Positions 42,937 through 53,303 of a stretch of DNA of 64,000 nt are shown piece after piece. The notes beneath the pieces were generated by a model, which saw only the letters and a list, made by a program, of their open reading frames with translations, searched no databases and was not told the DNA's origin. Both the position numbers and the translations under genes were made by a program. Origin of the DNA: SZAS-79 sp965279075 (GTDB taxonomy: Bacteria > Pseudomonadota > Gammaproteobacteria > Burkholderiales > SG8-39); NCBI GenBank assembly GCA_965279075.1, contig CBDIHI010000007.1:186001-250000 (forward strand), written 5' to 3'. Position 1 is the stretch's first letter. Each line of letters begins with the position of its first letter.

Positions 42937-43424
42937 ACCAGCAGCACGTCGATGCAGCGCGAGTCGAGGATCACGCGCCTTTCCCTGAACCTGGGCTGCC
43001 CCGCCTCGAACACGATCCGGTCGAGGTTTTTTCCGATGGCGAACAGCGTGGTCTCGCCGCTCTCCATGGTCCGGTAGACGCTGAAGTTGGAGCGCGCGCC
43101 CACCACGCCCGGCGCGACCTGGCTCAGCTGGGGCCGGCCGAGGATGTGGCAGTGGGTGTGCGGCTCGAAGACGTTGGCGGTCTTCAGCGCGAGCACGCGA
43201 TCCTCCATCATGCCGCGACCGGTGCAGAGCATGACGCCGATCGGGTAGCCGGCTTCGTGGTTCTCCCGGGTCGTGATCTGGTAGGTCGCATCTTCGGTGA
43301 AGAATCCGGTCCAGTCGTCGATCCGGCCGTCGTCGAGCCGGTGCGCGTAGTCGGCGAGGAAGTTCTCTACCCGGAATGCGGTATCGGCATCGACCTGCGC
43401 CGTTTCCTTCATCAGCGCCGCCAT
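42924..43424 (-). CDS. Rieske ring-hydroxylating oxygenase, beta subunit
   Basis: 166-residue NTF2-fold small subunit (FLADYAHRLDDGRIDDWTGFF, NFSVYRTMESGETTLFAIG). It stabilises the alpha subunits in an alpha3beta3 hexamer. It starts 1 base after the alpha stop. A second possible start is ATG 43412. Confidence 0.9.
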   Translation of the reverse strand: MAALMKETAQVDADTAFRVENFLADYAHRLDDGRIDDWTGFFTEDATYQITTRENHEAGYPIGVMLCTGRGMMEDRVLALKTANVFEPHTHCHILGRPQLSQVAPGVVGARSNFSVYRTMESGETTLFAIGKNLDRIVFEAGQPRFRERRVILDSRCIDVLLVYPL

Positions 43425-43425
43425 C

Positions 43426-44676
43426 TCAGTGGAACCCCATGATTTCGCGGTAGCCGTACCAGAAGCCGCGCACGGAGGCCTCGGTCGCGCGCGAGGATTC
43501 GTTCGACTCGGCGAGCTTGCCGCCCATCTCGATGAACGCCTCTTCGCCCGGGCTGGCGTGCGTGCCGCGCTGCACGAACTCGTTGATGCAGCCGTCCTCG
43601 AGCGACACGAGGCCGGCGGCGCCGGTCAGGTTGCCCTGCATGACGCGCATCTGTTCCTGCGAGGCGTCGTCGCGCTCGTAGCCGAGGAACACCCAGTACA
43701 GCTCGGTCTTGTCGACGCCGCGCGGCACGAAGTAGCGCACCGCGAGCGAATTGAGCGTGAAATGCACCACCAGCGTCGGGAACACCGTCTGGATGCTGTG
43801 CGTGATGCCGTCGTCGAACTCGTCCCAGGCCTTGAGGAGCCCGGGCCCGGCCAGCTTCGACTCGTACTGCCCCGAGTGGACGGTCTCGTACTCCTTCTCG
43901 GCCTGCAGCGTGGCGCGCTTGGTGTAGCTGATGTGGTGCCACTTCTTGTCCGAAAGGATGATGCCGCCGTCCATGTCGAGGCGGTTCACCTTGAAGGTCG
44001 TGTAGAAGGTGTGCAGCAGCGTGGCGTGGTACGAGTCGCGCACGTTCTCCGCATACAGCTTCCAGTTGTTGTGGATCATCTGGCTGTGCACGCCGAGGAT
44101 CTTCAGCGGCCGGCCGAGGTTGCGGTCGAGGAACTTCGACATCGGCGCGCCGAGGTATTCGTCCAGCGGCACGGTCTCGTCCGAGAACGTGCCGAACACG
44201 AGGCCGCAGAAGGTGGCCACGCGCAGCGGCTGCAGCCGGTGCTTCGACGCGTCAAAGTCCTCCGGCATCCCGCCCTTGCCCTTGAGGCCGTTCCTGAAGG
44301 CCACGGACTGGAGCTGCCCGTCGAGGCCGTAGTTCCATGCGTGGTAGACGCAGGTCAGCGACTCGCGGTTCTCCTTCGCCTTCAGGCAGACCAGCGCGCC
44401 CTTGTGCGCGCAGCGGTTGACCATGGCGTGGAGCTTGCCGTCGTGATCGCGCGTGACCACGACCGGCGTCTCGCCGACCCAGGTGGTGCGCACGTCGCCG
44501 GGCTTGTCCACGTCGGCCTCCATGCAGAGGAAGTTCCAGATCGGGCCGCGGAAGATCCTTTCCTGCTCCAGCGCGTAGATGTCCGCGTCGGAGAAGACGC
44601 GGAAAGGCACGCGCGCCACGCCGCCCTCGGGCCAGTGCAGCGGCTCGGCCAGGCCCGCCTCCATGGGTGCATTCAT
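43426..44676 (-). CDS. Rieske ring-hydroxylating oxygenase, alpha subunit (NagG/AndAc-like)
   Basis: 416 residues. Rieske [2Fe-2S] ligands Cys89, His91, Cys109 and His112 (CAHKG, CVYHAWN); mononuclear iron site in ENVRDSYHATLLH (Asp bridging residue, then H-x4-H; about 205-220) with a later acidic ligand. The stretch GGMPEDFDASKHRL resembles salicylate 5-hydroxylase NagG and anthranilate dioxygenase, so a carboxylated aromatic is a reasonable guess. Ferredoxin and reductase partners are absent from the window. Confidence 0.9.
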   Translation of the reverse strand: MNAPMEAGLAEPLHWPEGGVARVPFRVFSDADIYALEQERIFRGPIWNFLCMEADVDKPGDVRTTWVGETPVVVTRDHDGKLHAMVNRCAHKGALVCLKAKENRESLTCVYHAWNYGLDGQLQSVAFRNGLKGKGGMPEDFDASKHRLQPLRVATFCGLVFGTFSDETVPLDEYLGAPMSKFLDRNLGRPLKILGVHSQMIHNNWKLYAENVRDSYHATLLHTFYTTFKVNRLDMDGGIILSDKKWHHISYTKRATLQAEKEYETVHSGQYESKLAGPGLLKAWDEFDDGITHSIQTVFPTLVVHFTLNSLAVRYFVPRGVDKTELYWVFLGYERDDASQEQMRVMQGNLTGAAGLVSLEDGCINEFVQRGTHASPGEEAFIEMGGKLAESNESSRATEASVRGFWYGYREIMGFH

Positions 44677-44689
44677 CGTCGTCTCCAGT

Positions 44690-44716
44690 GTCGAGCCGCC
44701 ATGCTACCGGCTCGAC
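44690..44716. promoter_or_regulatory. Perfect inverted repeat in the Rieske/LysR control region
   Basis: GTCGAGCCG-N9-CGGCTCGAC: nine perfect pairs, 14 bases upstream of the Rieske alpha start. Could be an operator or a hairpin in the 5' leader. Confidence 0.6.
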
Positions 44717-44730
44717 TTGTATCGCTCAAT

Positions 44731-44756
44731 GCAATAGACTTTATTTCCATTATTGC
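44731..44756. promoter_or_regulatory. AT-rich dyad, candidate LysR operator
   Basis: GCAATA-N14-TATTGC, containing the smaller dyad AATA-N5-TATT, lies 17 bases before the LysR start in a region far more AT-rich than its surroundings. It is well placed for the divergent LysR protein to bind. Confidence 0.5.
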
Positions 44757-44772
44757 GATTCGAGATGAGGTA

Positions 44773-45723
44773 ATGCAAAAGCTCGACTTCCGGCTGCTCG
44801 AAGCCTTCCTCGCGGTGTCCGACACCCGCAGCGTGGGGCAGGCGGCGCTGCGCCTCGGCATGAGCCAGCCCGGCCTCAGCACGGCGCTAGCGCGGCTGCG
44901 GCGCGTGCTGCAGGACCCCCTTTTCGTGAAGACGCCGCGCGGCATGGAGCCGACTACGCGGGCACGGGAGCTTTACGAGCCGGTGCGGGACATCCTGAAG
45001 GCTGCGGAATCGCGCCTGTTTGCCGCGCCGGTGTTCGACCCCGCCACCTCGACGCGGGAGTTCCGCCTGGCGCTGTCCGACATCGGCGAGGGCATCTACC
45101 TGCCGCTGGCGCTGCAGGGCATCGCGGCCGCGGCGCCGGGGGTGACCTTGCGATCCGTGGCGTTGCCGCCGCGGCAGCTCGAGGCGTCGATGGATTCGGG
45201 CGAGGTGGACCTCGCGGCGGGCTATTTCCCGGACATCCGGACGGGCGAGTACCTGCACCGGCGGGTCGGGCTGCATTCCTTCGCCTGCATCATGCGCAGC
45301 GGCCACCCGCTGGCCGGCGCGAAGCTCACGCTGAAGCAGTTCACCGGGTTGAGCCACGTGGTGATCGAAGCTTCGGGCCGCAGCCAGGAGGTCCTGGAGA
45401 AGTTCTTCAAGAGCCAGCGCATCCGGCGCAGGGTCGTCCTCACCACGCCGCACTTCATGAGCGTGCCGGTGATCGTGGCCAGCACCGACGTGGTGGCGAC
45501 CGTCCCGCAGGCGCTGGCCGATTTCATCACCACGCAGAGCGGCCTCACCCAGGTGCCGCTGCCCTTCGTGCCGCCGACCTTCCAGGTGAACCTGCACTGG
45601 CACCGCAGCGTCAACAACGATCCCGGCAACAAGTGGCTGCGCGGGATGCTGTTCTCCAATATCCCGGTGCTGCAGGCACGCGGCTACGACCGCAACGGCC
45701 AGTCGCAGCGGCGCCCGCGCTAG
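44773..45723 (+). CDS. LysR-family transcriptional regulator
   Basis: 316 residues: N-terminal winged helix-turn-helix (VGQAALRLGMSQPGLSTALA RLRR region, residues 21-45) and a substrate-binding co-inducer domain of the NodD/NahR-like group. Divergent from the Rieske oxygenase, which it most likely activates in response to the aromatic substrate. The ATG at 44773 follows GATGAGG. Convergent with the TctC 3 gene. Confidence 0.92.
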   Translation: MQKLDFRLLEAFLAVSDTRSVGQAALRLGMSQPGLSTALARLRRVLQDPLFVKTPRGMEPTTRARELYEPVRDILKAAESRLFAAPVFDPATSTREFRLALSDIGEGIYLPLALQGIAAAAPGVTLRSVALPPRQLEASMDSGEVDLAAGYFPDIRTGEYLHRRVGLHSFACIMRSGHPLAGAKLTLKQFTGLSHVVIEASGRSQEVLEKFFKSQRIRRRVVLTTPHFMSVPVIVASTDVVATVPQALADFITTQSGLTQVPLPFVPPTFQVNLHWHRSVNNDPGNKWLRGMLFSNIPVLQARGYDRNGQSQRRPR

Positions 45724-45730
45724 GGCCTTC

Positions 45731-46711
45731 CTACTCCGGCTGCACGCCGGCGGCCCTGACCATCTCGCCGATGTGCTCCACGTCGGCGCGGATCGCGGCG
45801 GCGAATTCGGCGGGCGAATTGGCGACGAGCTCCAGGCTGAGCGCGTCGATGTGCTTCTCGGTGAAGTCTGCGCGCCTGGCGATTGCGGTCACGTCCTGGT
45901 TGATCCGCTCGACCAGCTTCGGGTCGGCGCCACCGGGGGCGAACATGCCGAACCAAATGATGGCCTTCGCGTACGGGTAGCCGCCCTCGGCCGAGGTCTG
46001 CACGTCGGGGAAGCGGCCGGCGCGCAGCGGGCCCGTGATCGCGATGGCCCGCAGCCGGCCCGCCTTGACCATCGCCCCGGTGGCAGCCGGGCTGCCGATC
46101 GAAATCTGCACTTCGCCTGCGACCACCGCCTGCACCGAGGGCGCGATGCCCTTGTACGGCACGTGCAGGAACTGCAGGCCCTCGCGCTTGGCCATCGTCT
46201 CGAACACGAGCTGGGGATGCGCGCCGACGCCGTAGGAACTGTAGGTGACCTTGCCCGGCGAGCGGCGCGCGAGCTCGACCAGTTCCTTCAACGTGTTCAC
46301 CGGGACGGAAGGGTGCACGATGACGAAATTCCCCGAGCGCGCGACCATGGTGACCGGCGCGAGGCTCTTGTCGGGGTCGTAGGGCAGCTTCTTGAACAGG
46401 TACCGGTTCGCGACCACGGTCGGGTCGATCGTGAACAGCAGGGTATGGCCGTCGGGGGCCGACGCGGCCACCCTCTCGGTGCCGATGATCGAACTCGCGC
46501 CGCCGATGTTCTCCACGACTACGGGTTGCTTCCAGACCGGGGCGAGCTCGTTGGCCAGCGCACGCGCGAGCACGTCGGTGCTGCCGCCCGCGGGATAGGG
46601 CACGACGATGCGCACCGGCTTGGACGGGAAGGGTTGCGCCCACGCGGGGAGGGCGGCGGCGTGCAGCGTGAGGCCCGTGACGATGCACAGGGCGGCCTTG
46701 ATCGCATTCAT
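45731..46711 (-). CDS. Bug/TctC-family receptor 3
   Basis: 326 residues; signal ends LPAWAQP before FPSKPVRIVVPYPAGGSTD. Landmarks VENIGGASSIIGTERV and VPYKGIAPSVQAV. It follows the FeS/anchor gene of the molybdopterin oxidoreductase on the same strand (66-base gap) and may supply that pathway's acid substrate. Confidence 0.92.
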   Translation of the reverse strand: MNAIKAALCIVTGLTLHAAALPAWAQPFPSKPVRIVVPYPAGGSTDVLARALANELAPVWKQPVVVENIGGASSIIGTERVAASAPDGHTLLFTIDPTVVANRYLFKKLPYDPDKSLAPVTMVARSGNFVIVHPSVPVNTLKELVELARRSPGKVTYSSYGVGAHPQLVFETMAKREGLQFLHVPYKGIAPSVQAVVAGEVQISIGSPAATGAMVKAGRLRAIAITGPLRAGRFPDVQTSAEGGYPYAKAIIWFGMFAPGGADPKLVERINQDVTAIARRADFTEKHIDALSLELVANSPAEFAAAIRADVEHIGEMVRAAGVQPE

Positions 46712-46777
46712 TTCTTGTCTCCTTTGGGTGTGGCCCGGTTCTGGCGACCGGGTCCTGGCGTAGCCGACAGGTTCGGG

Positions 46778-48418
46778 TCAGTTCAGTGCGTAGCGCTCCG
46801 GTGCGGCGCGCTTGCCGGAGCCGCGTTGCGGCATCATCGGCAGCGCGAATCCCTGCTGGTGGCAGGCGCGGGTGATCACGACGAATTTCCAGCAGGCGCC
46901 GCCTGCCGCGGCGGACAGGCCCGCCAGCGCGGCGAGCAGGTGCGCGGCCGGCGCGAAGGCGAGGCACGCGAGTAGCAGGGCGAGGGGCAGGCCGTGCGCG
47001 AACCAGTGCACCCAGGGGGAGGCCGCCTCGAGGTCGCGGCGCGCGAGCGGGCCGATGCCGTTCGATTTCGCGCTGTCCACGTAGCAGCGCCACGCCCAGG
47101 TGTTCACGATCACGAGCAGCAGCCCGGCGGGTGCGAGCACGATGACCGGCGAGACGTGCATGCTCTCGAACAGCGACAGCGCCGCCAGCAGGCCGAGGCC
47201 CTCGAACAGGCCGCTGGCCACCAGCATCGGCGGGACGAGCGGCGCCCGCCAGGCCGGGATGCCCTTCGAGGCGTGCAGGATGCGCGCCTGACAGTACAGG
47301 AACCCGGCCGCGCCGAGCCCCACCAGCGCCAGCGCCCAGTGCAGCGCGCCAGGCCACGCGTAGCTCGCCGCCAGCGCAGGGTAGACGAGCGCGACGCACC
47401 AGGTTTCGCGCGTCATCCAGGAGCTCTGCGGCCGCAGCAGCACGTACAGGAACCGCGCCTTGCGGCCGATCTTGAGGAACACGAAGAACAGGCCGACGCC
47501 CATGACCGCGGCCGCGACCGTGTCGATCCTGAGCAGCGCCTCGGGCGCGAGCAGGCCCACGGCATGCGCGAACCAGGCCACCACCATCAGGCCGGACGCC
47601 ATGCCGCCGAGGATGAAGTTCATCGCCGCACGGTAGTCCCAGAACGCCTGGCGCTTGCCCACCATCGGGTTGCCCGGGTCCGACAGCCGCTCGTCGTCGA
47701 GGTCGGCCGCGTCGGGCGCGCGGCCCGGCGTCGACTGCGGCACTTCGTAGAGGTACCTGATCTGCGGGTCGTTGCCGAGTTCGGCGTGCATCTGGAAGGA
47801 GCGGTTGTCCTTCGCCAGCAGGGACACGCTGCTCGCCGGATCGGCGAAGTCGCCGAAGCGGATCGCCTGCGTGATGCAGGACGACGCGCAGGCCGGCGTC
47901 ACTTCCGGGTCCACGCCGGGCACCTGGCCGGTCTTCGCGGCGGTGTCGATGCGCTCCACGCAGAACGTGCACTTGTTCGCCACGCCGTAGCGGTCGGCAT
48001 GGGCAGTGGACTTCTCCTGCTGCGTCCGCTCGCCGTAGTAGCCCTTCTCCTCGTGGACGATGGTGCGCGCCTGGTAGGGGCAGGCCACCGCGCACGAGGC
48101 GCAGCCTATGCACAGGTCGTAGTCCATCGTGACGAGGCCGTCGGCGCGCTGCTTCGTCGCGCCGGTCGGGCAGACCGGCACGCAGGAGGGTTCGGCGCAG
48201 TGCTGGCAGCCGGTGACGAGGAACAGGCGTTCCACGTCCGGGAAGGTGCCCTGCTCCACGTCGAGCACGCGGCGCCATTGCACGCCGGGCGGCGTGTCGT
48301 TGGAGTGCTTGCACGCGATCGTGCAGGTCTGGCAGCCGACGCAGCGGTTCAGGTCGACGATCATGCCGTAGCGCTTGGCGGGCATGGACCCGTCCGCCTT
48401 CAGTTCGTTCAGGTTCAT
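46778..48418 (-). CDS. Fused four-cluster ferredoxin and NrfD/DmsC-type membrane anchor
   Basis: 546 residues. The N-terminal 210 residues are a DmsB/PadC-like protein with cysteine groups CVGCQTCTIACK, CAEPSCVPVCP, CIGCASCAVACP and CTFC...CASSC for four Fe-S clusters. From about residue 255 there are eight or nine transmembrane helices of the polysulfide-reductase anchor type. In most complex iron-sulfur molybdoenzymes these are two proteins; here they are one chain. Electrons from the catalytic subunit would pass to the quinone pool. The ATG overlaps the catalytic gene's stop. No frameshift is needed to read through. Confidence 0.9.
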   Translation of the reverse strand: MNLNELKADGSMPAKRYGMIVDLNRCVGCQTCTIACKHSNDTPPGVQWRRVLDVEQGTFPDVERLFLVTGCQHCAEPSCVPVCPTGATKQRADGLVTMDYDLCIGCASCAVACPYQARTIVHEEKGYYGERTQQEKSTAHADRYGVANKCTFCVERIDTAAKTGQVPGVDPEVTPACASSCITQAIRFGDFADPASSVSLLAKDNRSFQMHAELGNDPQIRYLYEVPQSTPGRAPDAADLDDERLSDPGNPMVGKRQAFWDYRAAMNFILGGMASGLMVVAWFAHAVGLLAPEALLRIDTVAAAVMGVGLFFVFLKIGRKARFLYVLLRPQSSWMTRETWCVALVYPALAASYAWPGALHWALALVGLGAAGFLYCQARILHASKGIPAWRAPLVPPMLVASGLFEGLGLLAALSLFESMHVSPVIVLAPAGLLLVIVNTWAWRCYVDSAKSNGIGPLARRDLEAASPWVHWFAHGLPLALLLACLAFAPAAHLLAALAGLSAAAGGACWKFVVITRACHQQGFALPMMPQRGSGKRAAPERYALN

Positions 48419-51138
48419 GCGGCTGCCTTCTTCACGGAAACGCGCATGATGTCGGCGCCGCTGCCGGTCGCGTCCGTCAGCGACACCGCGAGGTCCGTCA
48501 GCGAGTTCAGGCTCGCCAGGCCGAAGTCCTTCGCGACGGGCGTGGCCCAGTGGTCGAACTGGCCGATCAGCAGGACGGTGTCGGGGCGTATCCCTTCGCG
48601 CAGCGTCGCGCGTCCCCGCGTGATGCCGCTGGCCGACTCGAGCACGATGGGGTCGCCGTCGGCGATGCCGAGTTTCCTCGCGGTGGCGCGGTTGATGATC
48701 ACGCCGTCGTGCCCCGAAACGTTCTGCGCGACCTCGCGGATCAGCGGCAGGCCGACGTTCGCGCCCCAGGCGTACTGCATGCTGCGCGCGGTCAGCGCCC
48801 ACAGCGGGAAGTCCCTGGGGTCGCGGCCGAGTTCGGTCGCGTAGTTCTCCCAGATGTCGGGAAAGCGCAGGTATCCGGGCAACGCCTCGTATTCCTTCAG
48901 CTGCGGGTCCCACCACTCGATGCCGGTTTCGTGCAGGCGCCGTTCGAGCTGCTCGCCGTGGCGCTTGATGCGCTCCTGGTAGGGCATCTCGAAGCGGAGC
49001 TTTTCCTCCTTCATGCGCGGGTAGAGGTACCACTCCAGTTGGGAAAACGGCCGGAGCATGAAGCCCTTCTCGCTGAACCAGTCGATGCCGTGCACCTCCG
49101 TCCCTCCGGAGACCTCGTGGCTCGCGGCTTTCGCGACCGCGTCCCAGATGGCTTTCGAATCGTGCTGGACCTCGGGATCCAGGGCGTAGTCGTAGCCCTC
49201 GCCGCGCAGCGCCATCGCCGCGGCGCCGCGGTTGATGGCCTCGTTGTACTTCTTCAGCAGGCCCGTGCGCTTCGCGATTTCGGTGGCGATGTCCGTCATG
49301 TCGCGGCAGTCGCCGGCCGGGGCGACCGCGGGCTGGCGCAGCGCCCAGCCCTGGTGGTGCCAGAACTGCTCCGCGGACCCGGTGCCGCCAATGCGCGACA
49401 TCTGCCAGCTTTCGAGGTCGGTGGCCTCGGGCAGGATCACGTCGGCCATCCAGTTGGATTCGTCCTGCGTGTAGCCGAACGCCAGCGTGAACGGGAACTC
49501 GGCGATCCGCTTGGCGACCTCGGGCGCGTTCCACGAGGAGATCGCCGGGTTGGTACGGTAGCAGATCCACATGTCGGGCAGCGTCTGGCGCGGCCAGGGC
49601 TTGGGCGCCTTGTGCTGGAACAGCCAAGGCAGGTGCGCGGGGCCCAGCGCCGCGGACCAGGGCGAGTTCGCCGCCAGCGGCACCAGCATCTTGTAGGCGT
49701 TGCGGATGTGGGGCTTGGACTGCCACTCGTCCTTCTTCGTCGAGTTGAACGGATAGGCCATGAACCCGTCCTCGCCGTGCTTGGCGCTCTTCAGGCGGTT
49801 GTCCGCCGGCCGGTTCAGGCGCACCTTGGTGCCCATGGTGCCGCCGGGCACTTCGAGCGCACCCACGAGGCACGCGAGCATCGTGCGGCCCCACATGGCC
49901 TGGTAGCCGCCCCAGCCGTTGTTCACGCCCTTGCCGAGCATGACGCCCACGGGGCGGTGCGGCAGGGTCACGCCTTCGATCTCGATGGTCGCGCCGATCT
50001 TCGCGTGCGCGACGAACTCGTCGGCGACGCGGCGGATCGTCTCCACCGGCACGTCGCACTCGGCCGCCGCCCACTCGGGCGTGTATTGGCGGATGTGCTC
50101 GCGCATCAGCTCGAAGGACGGCTGCGCCCCGACGGACGCATGCACCCAGCGCTCGCCATCGGGACCTTCCTCGTAGCCGGATACGGTGTAGGCGCCTTCC
50201 ATGGCCGCATCGGCGATCGCGTCGTCGTAAGGCTTCGCCCGCGAGTCGGCGAGGTCCCAGATCAGCGGCTTGCCGCTGGCGCCGTCGCGCATGAAGTAGC
50301 CGTGCGGGCCGACGAGGTAGGGGGAGTTGGTGGTCTGCGTCAGAAACTTCACGTCGCACACCTCGCGCCAGTTGCGTTCCAGCACGATGCGGTGGATCAG
50401 CGCGTACATGAAGGCCGGGTCGGTCTTGGGCTTGATCGGCACCCATTCGCCCGACAGCGCCCCGGTCACGGACAGGTGGGGTTCGACCTGCACGCGCTTG
50501 AGGCCGCGCGAGCGGGCATCGGCCTGGCGCCACACGCCCGAAACACCGCCCGAGGCTTCCTGGTTGCTGCCGAAATTGATGACGTAGTCGCAGTTGAGCG
50601 AGTCCACCACGACGGTGAACGCGCGGTGCCAGAACTCGCCGTACAGGTGCTCCGAATGGAAGCACTTTGCGCCCTGGCCCGAGCCGTAGCCCTGGTCCAT
50701 GACGCCCCAGGCAGACAGGAAGGCCGGGAAGGTCCCCATGTAGCGCGTCGGCGTACCGCCGCCGCCGAAACTCGCGGCCAGGCGCGGGTAGCCTTCCTCG
50801 TCGCGCATCCCCTTGGCCTGGATCTCGTTGAGCTTTCCCGCGACGATGTCGAGCGCTTCGTCCCACGGGACGGGCACGAAGCCGGGGTCGTGCTCCTTGC
50901 CCTTCTTCGGGTTGGTGCGCTTGAGCGGCTGCGTGATGCGGTTCGGGTTGTAGGTCTTCTGCACGAGGCCGTAGGCCTTCACGCAGACGCGCCCGCCCGC
51001 CGGGTGGACGCCTTCGAGGTCGAAGTTCGGCGTCATGCGCAGCGCGACGCCGTCCTTCACCTCGACCTTGAACAGGTCCGGGCCGCAGACGCACTGGTTG
51101 CAGTACAGCGGGACCATCTTGCTTGCGTTCGCGGCCAT
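48415..51138 (-). CDS. Molybdopterin oxidoreductase, phenylacetyl-CoA:acceptor oxidoreductase (PadB)-like
   Basis: 907-residue DMSO-reductase-family catalytic subunit. An N-terminal Fe-S motif (LYCNQCVCGPD ... GRVCVKAYG) and the block LVQKTYNPNRITQPLKRTNP with GQGAKCFHSEHLYGEFWHRA resemble what I recall of PadB, which oxidises phenylacetyl-CoA to phenylglyoxylate; this is recall, not an alignment. No twin-arginine signal is seen, so the site faces the cytoplasm, fitting a CoA substrate. Neighbours (thioesterase, CoA ligase) agree. It could instead serve another aryl- or acyl-CoA. The ATG at 51138 follows GGGAAG. Confidence 0.75.
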   Translation of the reverse strand: MAANASKMVPLYCNQCVCGPDLFKVEVKDGVALRMTPNFDLEGVHPAGGRVCVKAYGLVQKTYNPNRITQPLKRTNPKKGKEHDPGFVPVPWDEALDIVAGKLNEIQAKGMRDEEGYPRLAASFGGGGTPTRYMGTFPAFLSAWGVMDQGYGSGQGAKCFHSEHLYGEFWHRAFTVVVDSLNCDYVINFGSNQEASGGVSGVWRQADARSRGLKRVQVEPHLSVTGALSGEWVPIKPKTDPAFMYALIHRIVLERNWREVCDVKFLTQTTNSPYLVGPHGYFMRDGASGKPLIWDLADSRAKPYDDAIADAAMEGAYTVSGYEEGPDGERWVHASVGAQPSFELMREHIRQYTPEWAAAECDVPVETIRRVADEFVAHAKIGATIEIEGVTLPHRPVGVMLGKGVNNGWGGYQAMWGRTMLACLVGALEVPGGTMGTKVRLNRPADNRLKSAKHGEDGFMAYPFNSTKKDEWQSKPHIRNAYKMLVPLAANSPWSAALGPAHLPWLFQHKAPKPWPRQTLPDMWICYRTNPAISSWNAPEVAKRIAEFPFTLAFGYTQDESNWMADVILPEATDLESWQMSRIGGTGSAEQFWHHQGWALRQPAVAPAGDCRDMTDIATEIAKRTGLLKKYNEAINRGAAAMALRGEGYDYALDPEVQHDSKAIWDAVAKAASHEVSGGTEVHGIDWFSEKGFMLRPFSQLEWYLYPRMKEEKLRFEMPYQERIKRHGEQLERRLHETGIEWWDPQLKEYEALPGYLRFPDIWENYATELGRDPRDFPLWALTARSMQYAWGANVGLPLIREVAQNVSGHDGVIINRATARKLGIADGDPIVLESASGITRGRATLREGIRPDTVLLIGQFDHWATPVAKDFGLASLNSLTDLAVSLTDATGSGADIMRVSVKKAAA

Positions 51139-51164
51139 GCGGCTTCCCGGTGGGGGTGGGTCGG

Positions 51165-51578
51165 TTACTTGCCCAGCGCCGCGACCTTGGCGGCCTTGGC
51201 GTCGAGCCTTTCCTTCTGCTTGGCGAGGTCGACGATGAAGCGCGTGTGCTTCGACTTGCCGACGAGATCCAGCACGTCGCGCACCTCGACCTCGAAGTTC
51301 ACGCGGCGCCCCTCGATGCCGGTGACCGTGGCCGTGACGTCGACCCACATGTCGCGCAGCGTCGGGCCGAGGTGGTCGATCTCCACACGCGCGCCGACCG
51401 AGTTCTCTTCAGGGGAAAGGTATTCGCCGAGGAAGTCCTTGCAGGTGATCTCCACGTCGCGCACCATCATCGGCGTCGCGTACACGCGCAGCGCCTCGCC
51501 CATGAAGCCGATGGTGCGGTCGGTGTCGACCACCACGCGTACGGTCTTCGTCATGCCTGCGGCCAGTCCGGGTTTCAT
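51165..51578 (-). CDS. FlK-type hot-dog thioesterase
   Basis: 137 residues matching the fluoroacetyl-CoA thioesterase (FlK)-like hot-dog family: VYATPMMVRDVEITCK with the Thr/Glu pair, SVGARVEIDHLGPT with the catalytic-type His, and VNFEVEVRDVLDLVGKSKH. It should hydrolyse a small acyl- or aryl-CoA thioester. Placed between the CoA ligase and the PadB-like enzyme, it may release the free 2-oxo acid. The start at 51578 has GGAG upstream. Confidence 0.72.
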   Translation of the reverse strand: MKPGLAAGMTKTVRVVVDTDRTIGFMGEALRVYATPMMVRDVEITCKDFLGEYLSPEENSVGARVEIDHLGPTLRDMWVDVTATVTGIEGRRVNFEVEVRDVLDLVGKSKHTRFIVDLAKQKERLDAKAAKVAALGK

Positions 51579-51590
51579 TCCTGAGTCTCC

Positions 51591-53141
<1,551 letters not shown>

Positions 53142-53210
53142 CGGGACGGTAACGGCAGGATGGCCCGACTATACGGCCCCGGTGCCCTCCTGCGACACAC
53201 CAATTTCAAT

Positions 53211-53248
53211 CCGGGCGGCACGTGTTTCGCACCCGCCGGGCCGCCCGG
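53211..53248. promoter_or_regulatory. Dyad in the divergent ligase 1/thiolase-like region
   Basis: CCGGGCGGC (53211-53219) and GCCGCCCGG (53240-53248), a perfect 9-base inverted repeat with a 20-base spacer, inside the 162-base region that must hold both divergent promoters. Candidate operator; no regulator gene is adjacent. Confidence 0.4.
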
Positions 53249-53303
53249 GGGACTAACTGATCTAAGATGCCCGCCACAGGAATCACCTGTAGGAGGAAGT
53301 CAG

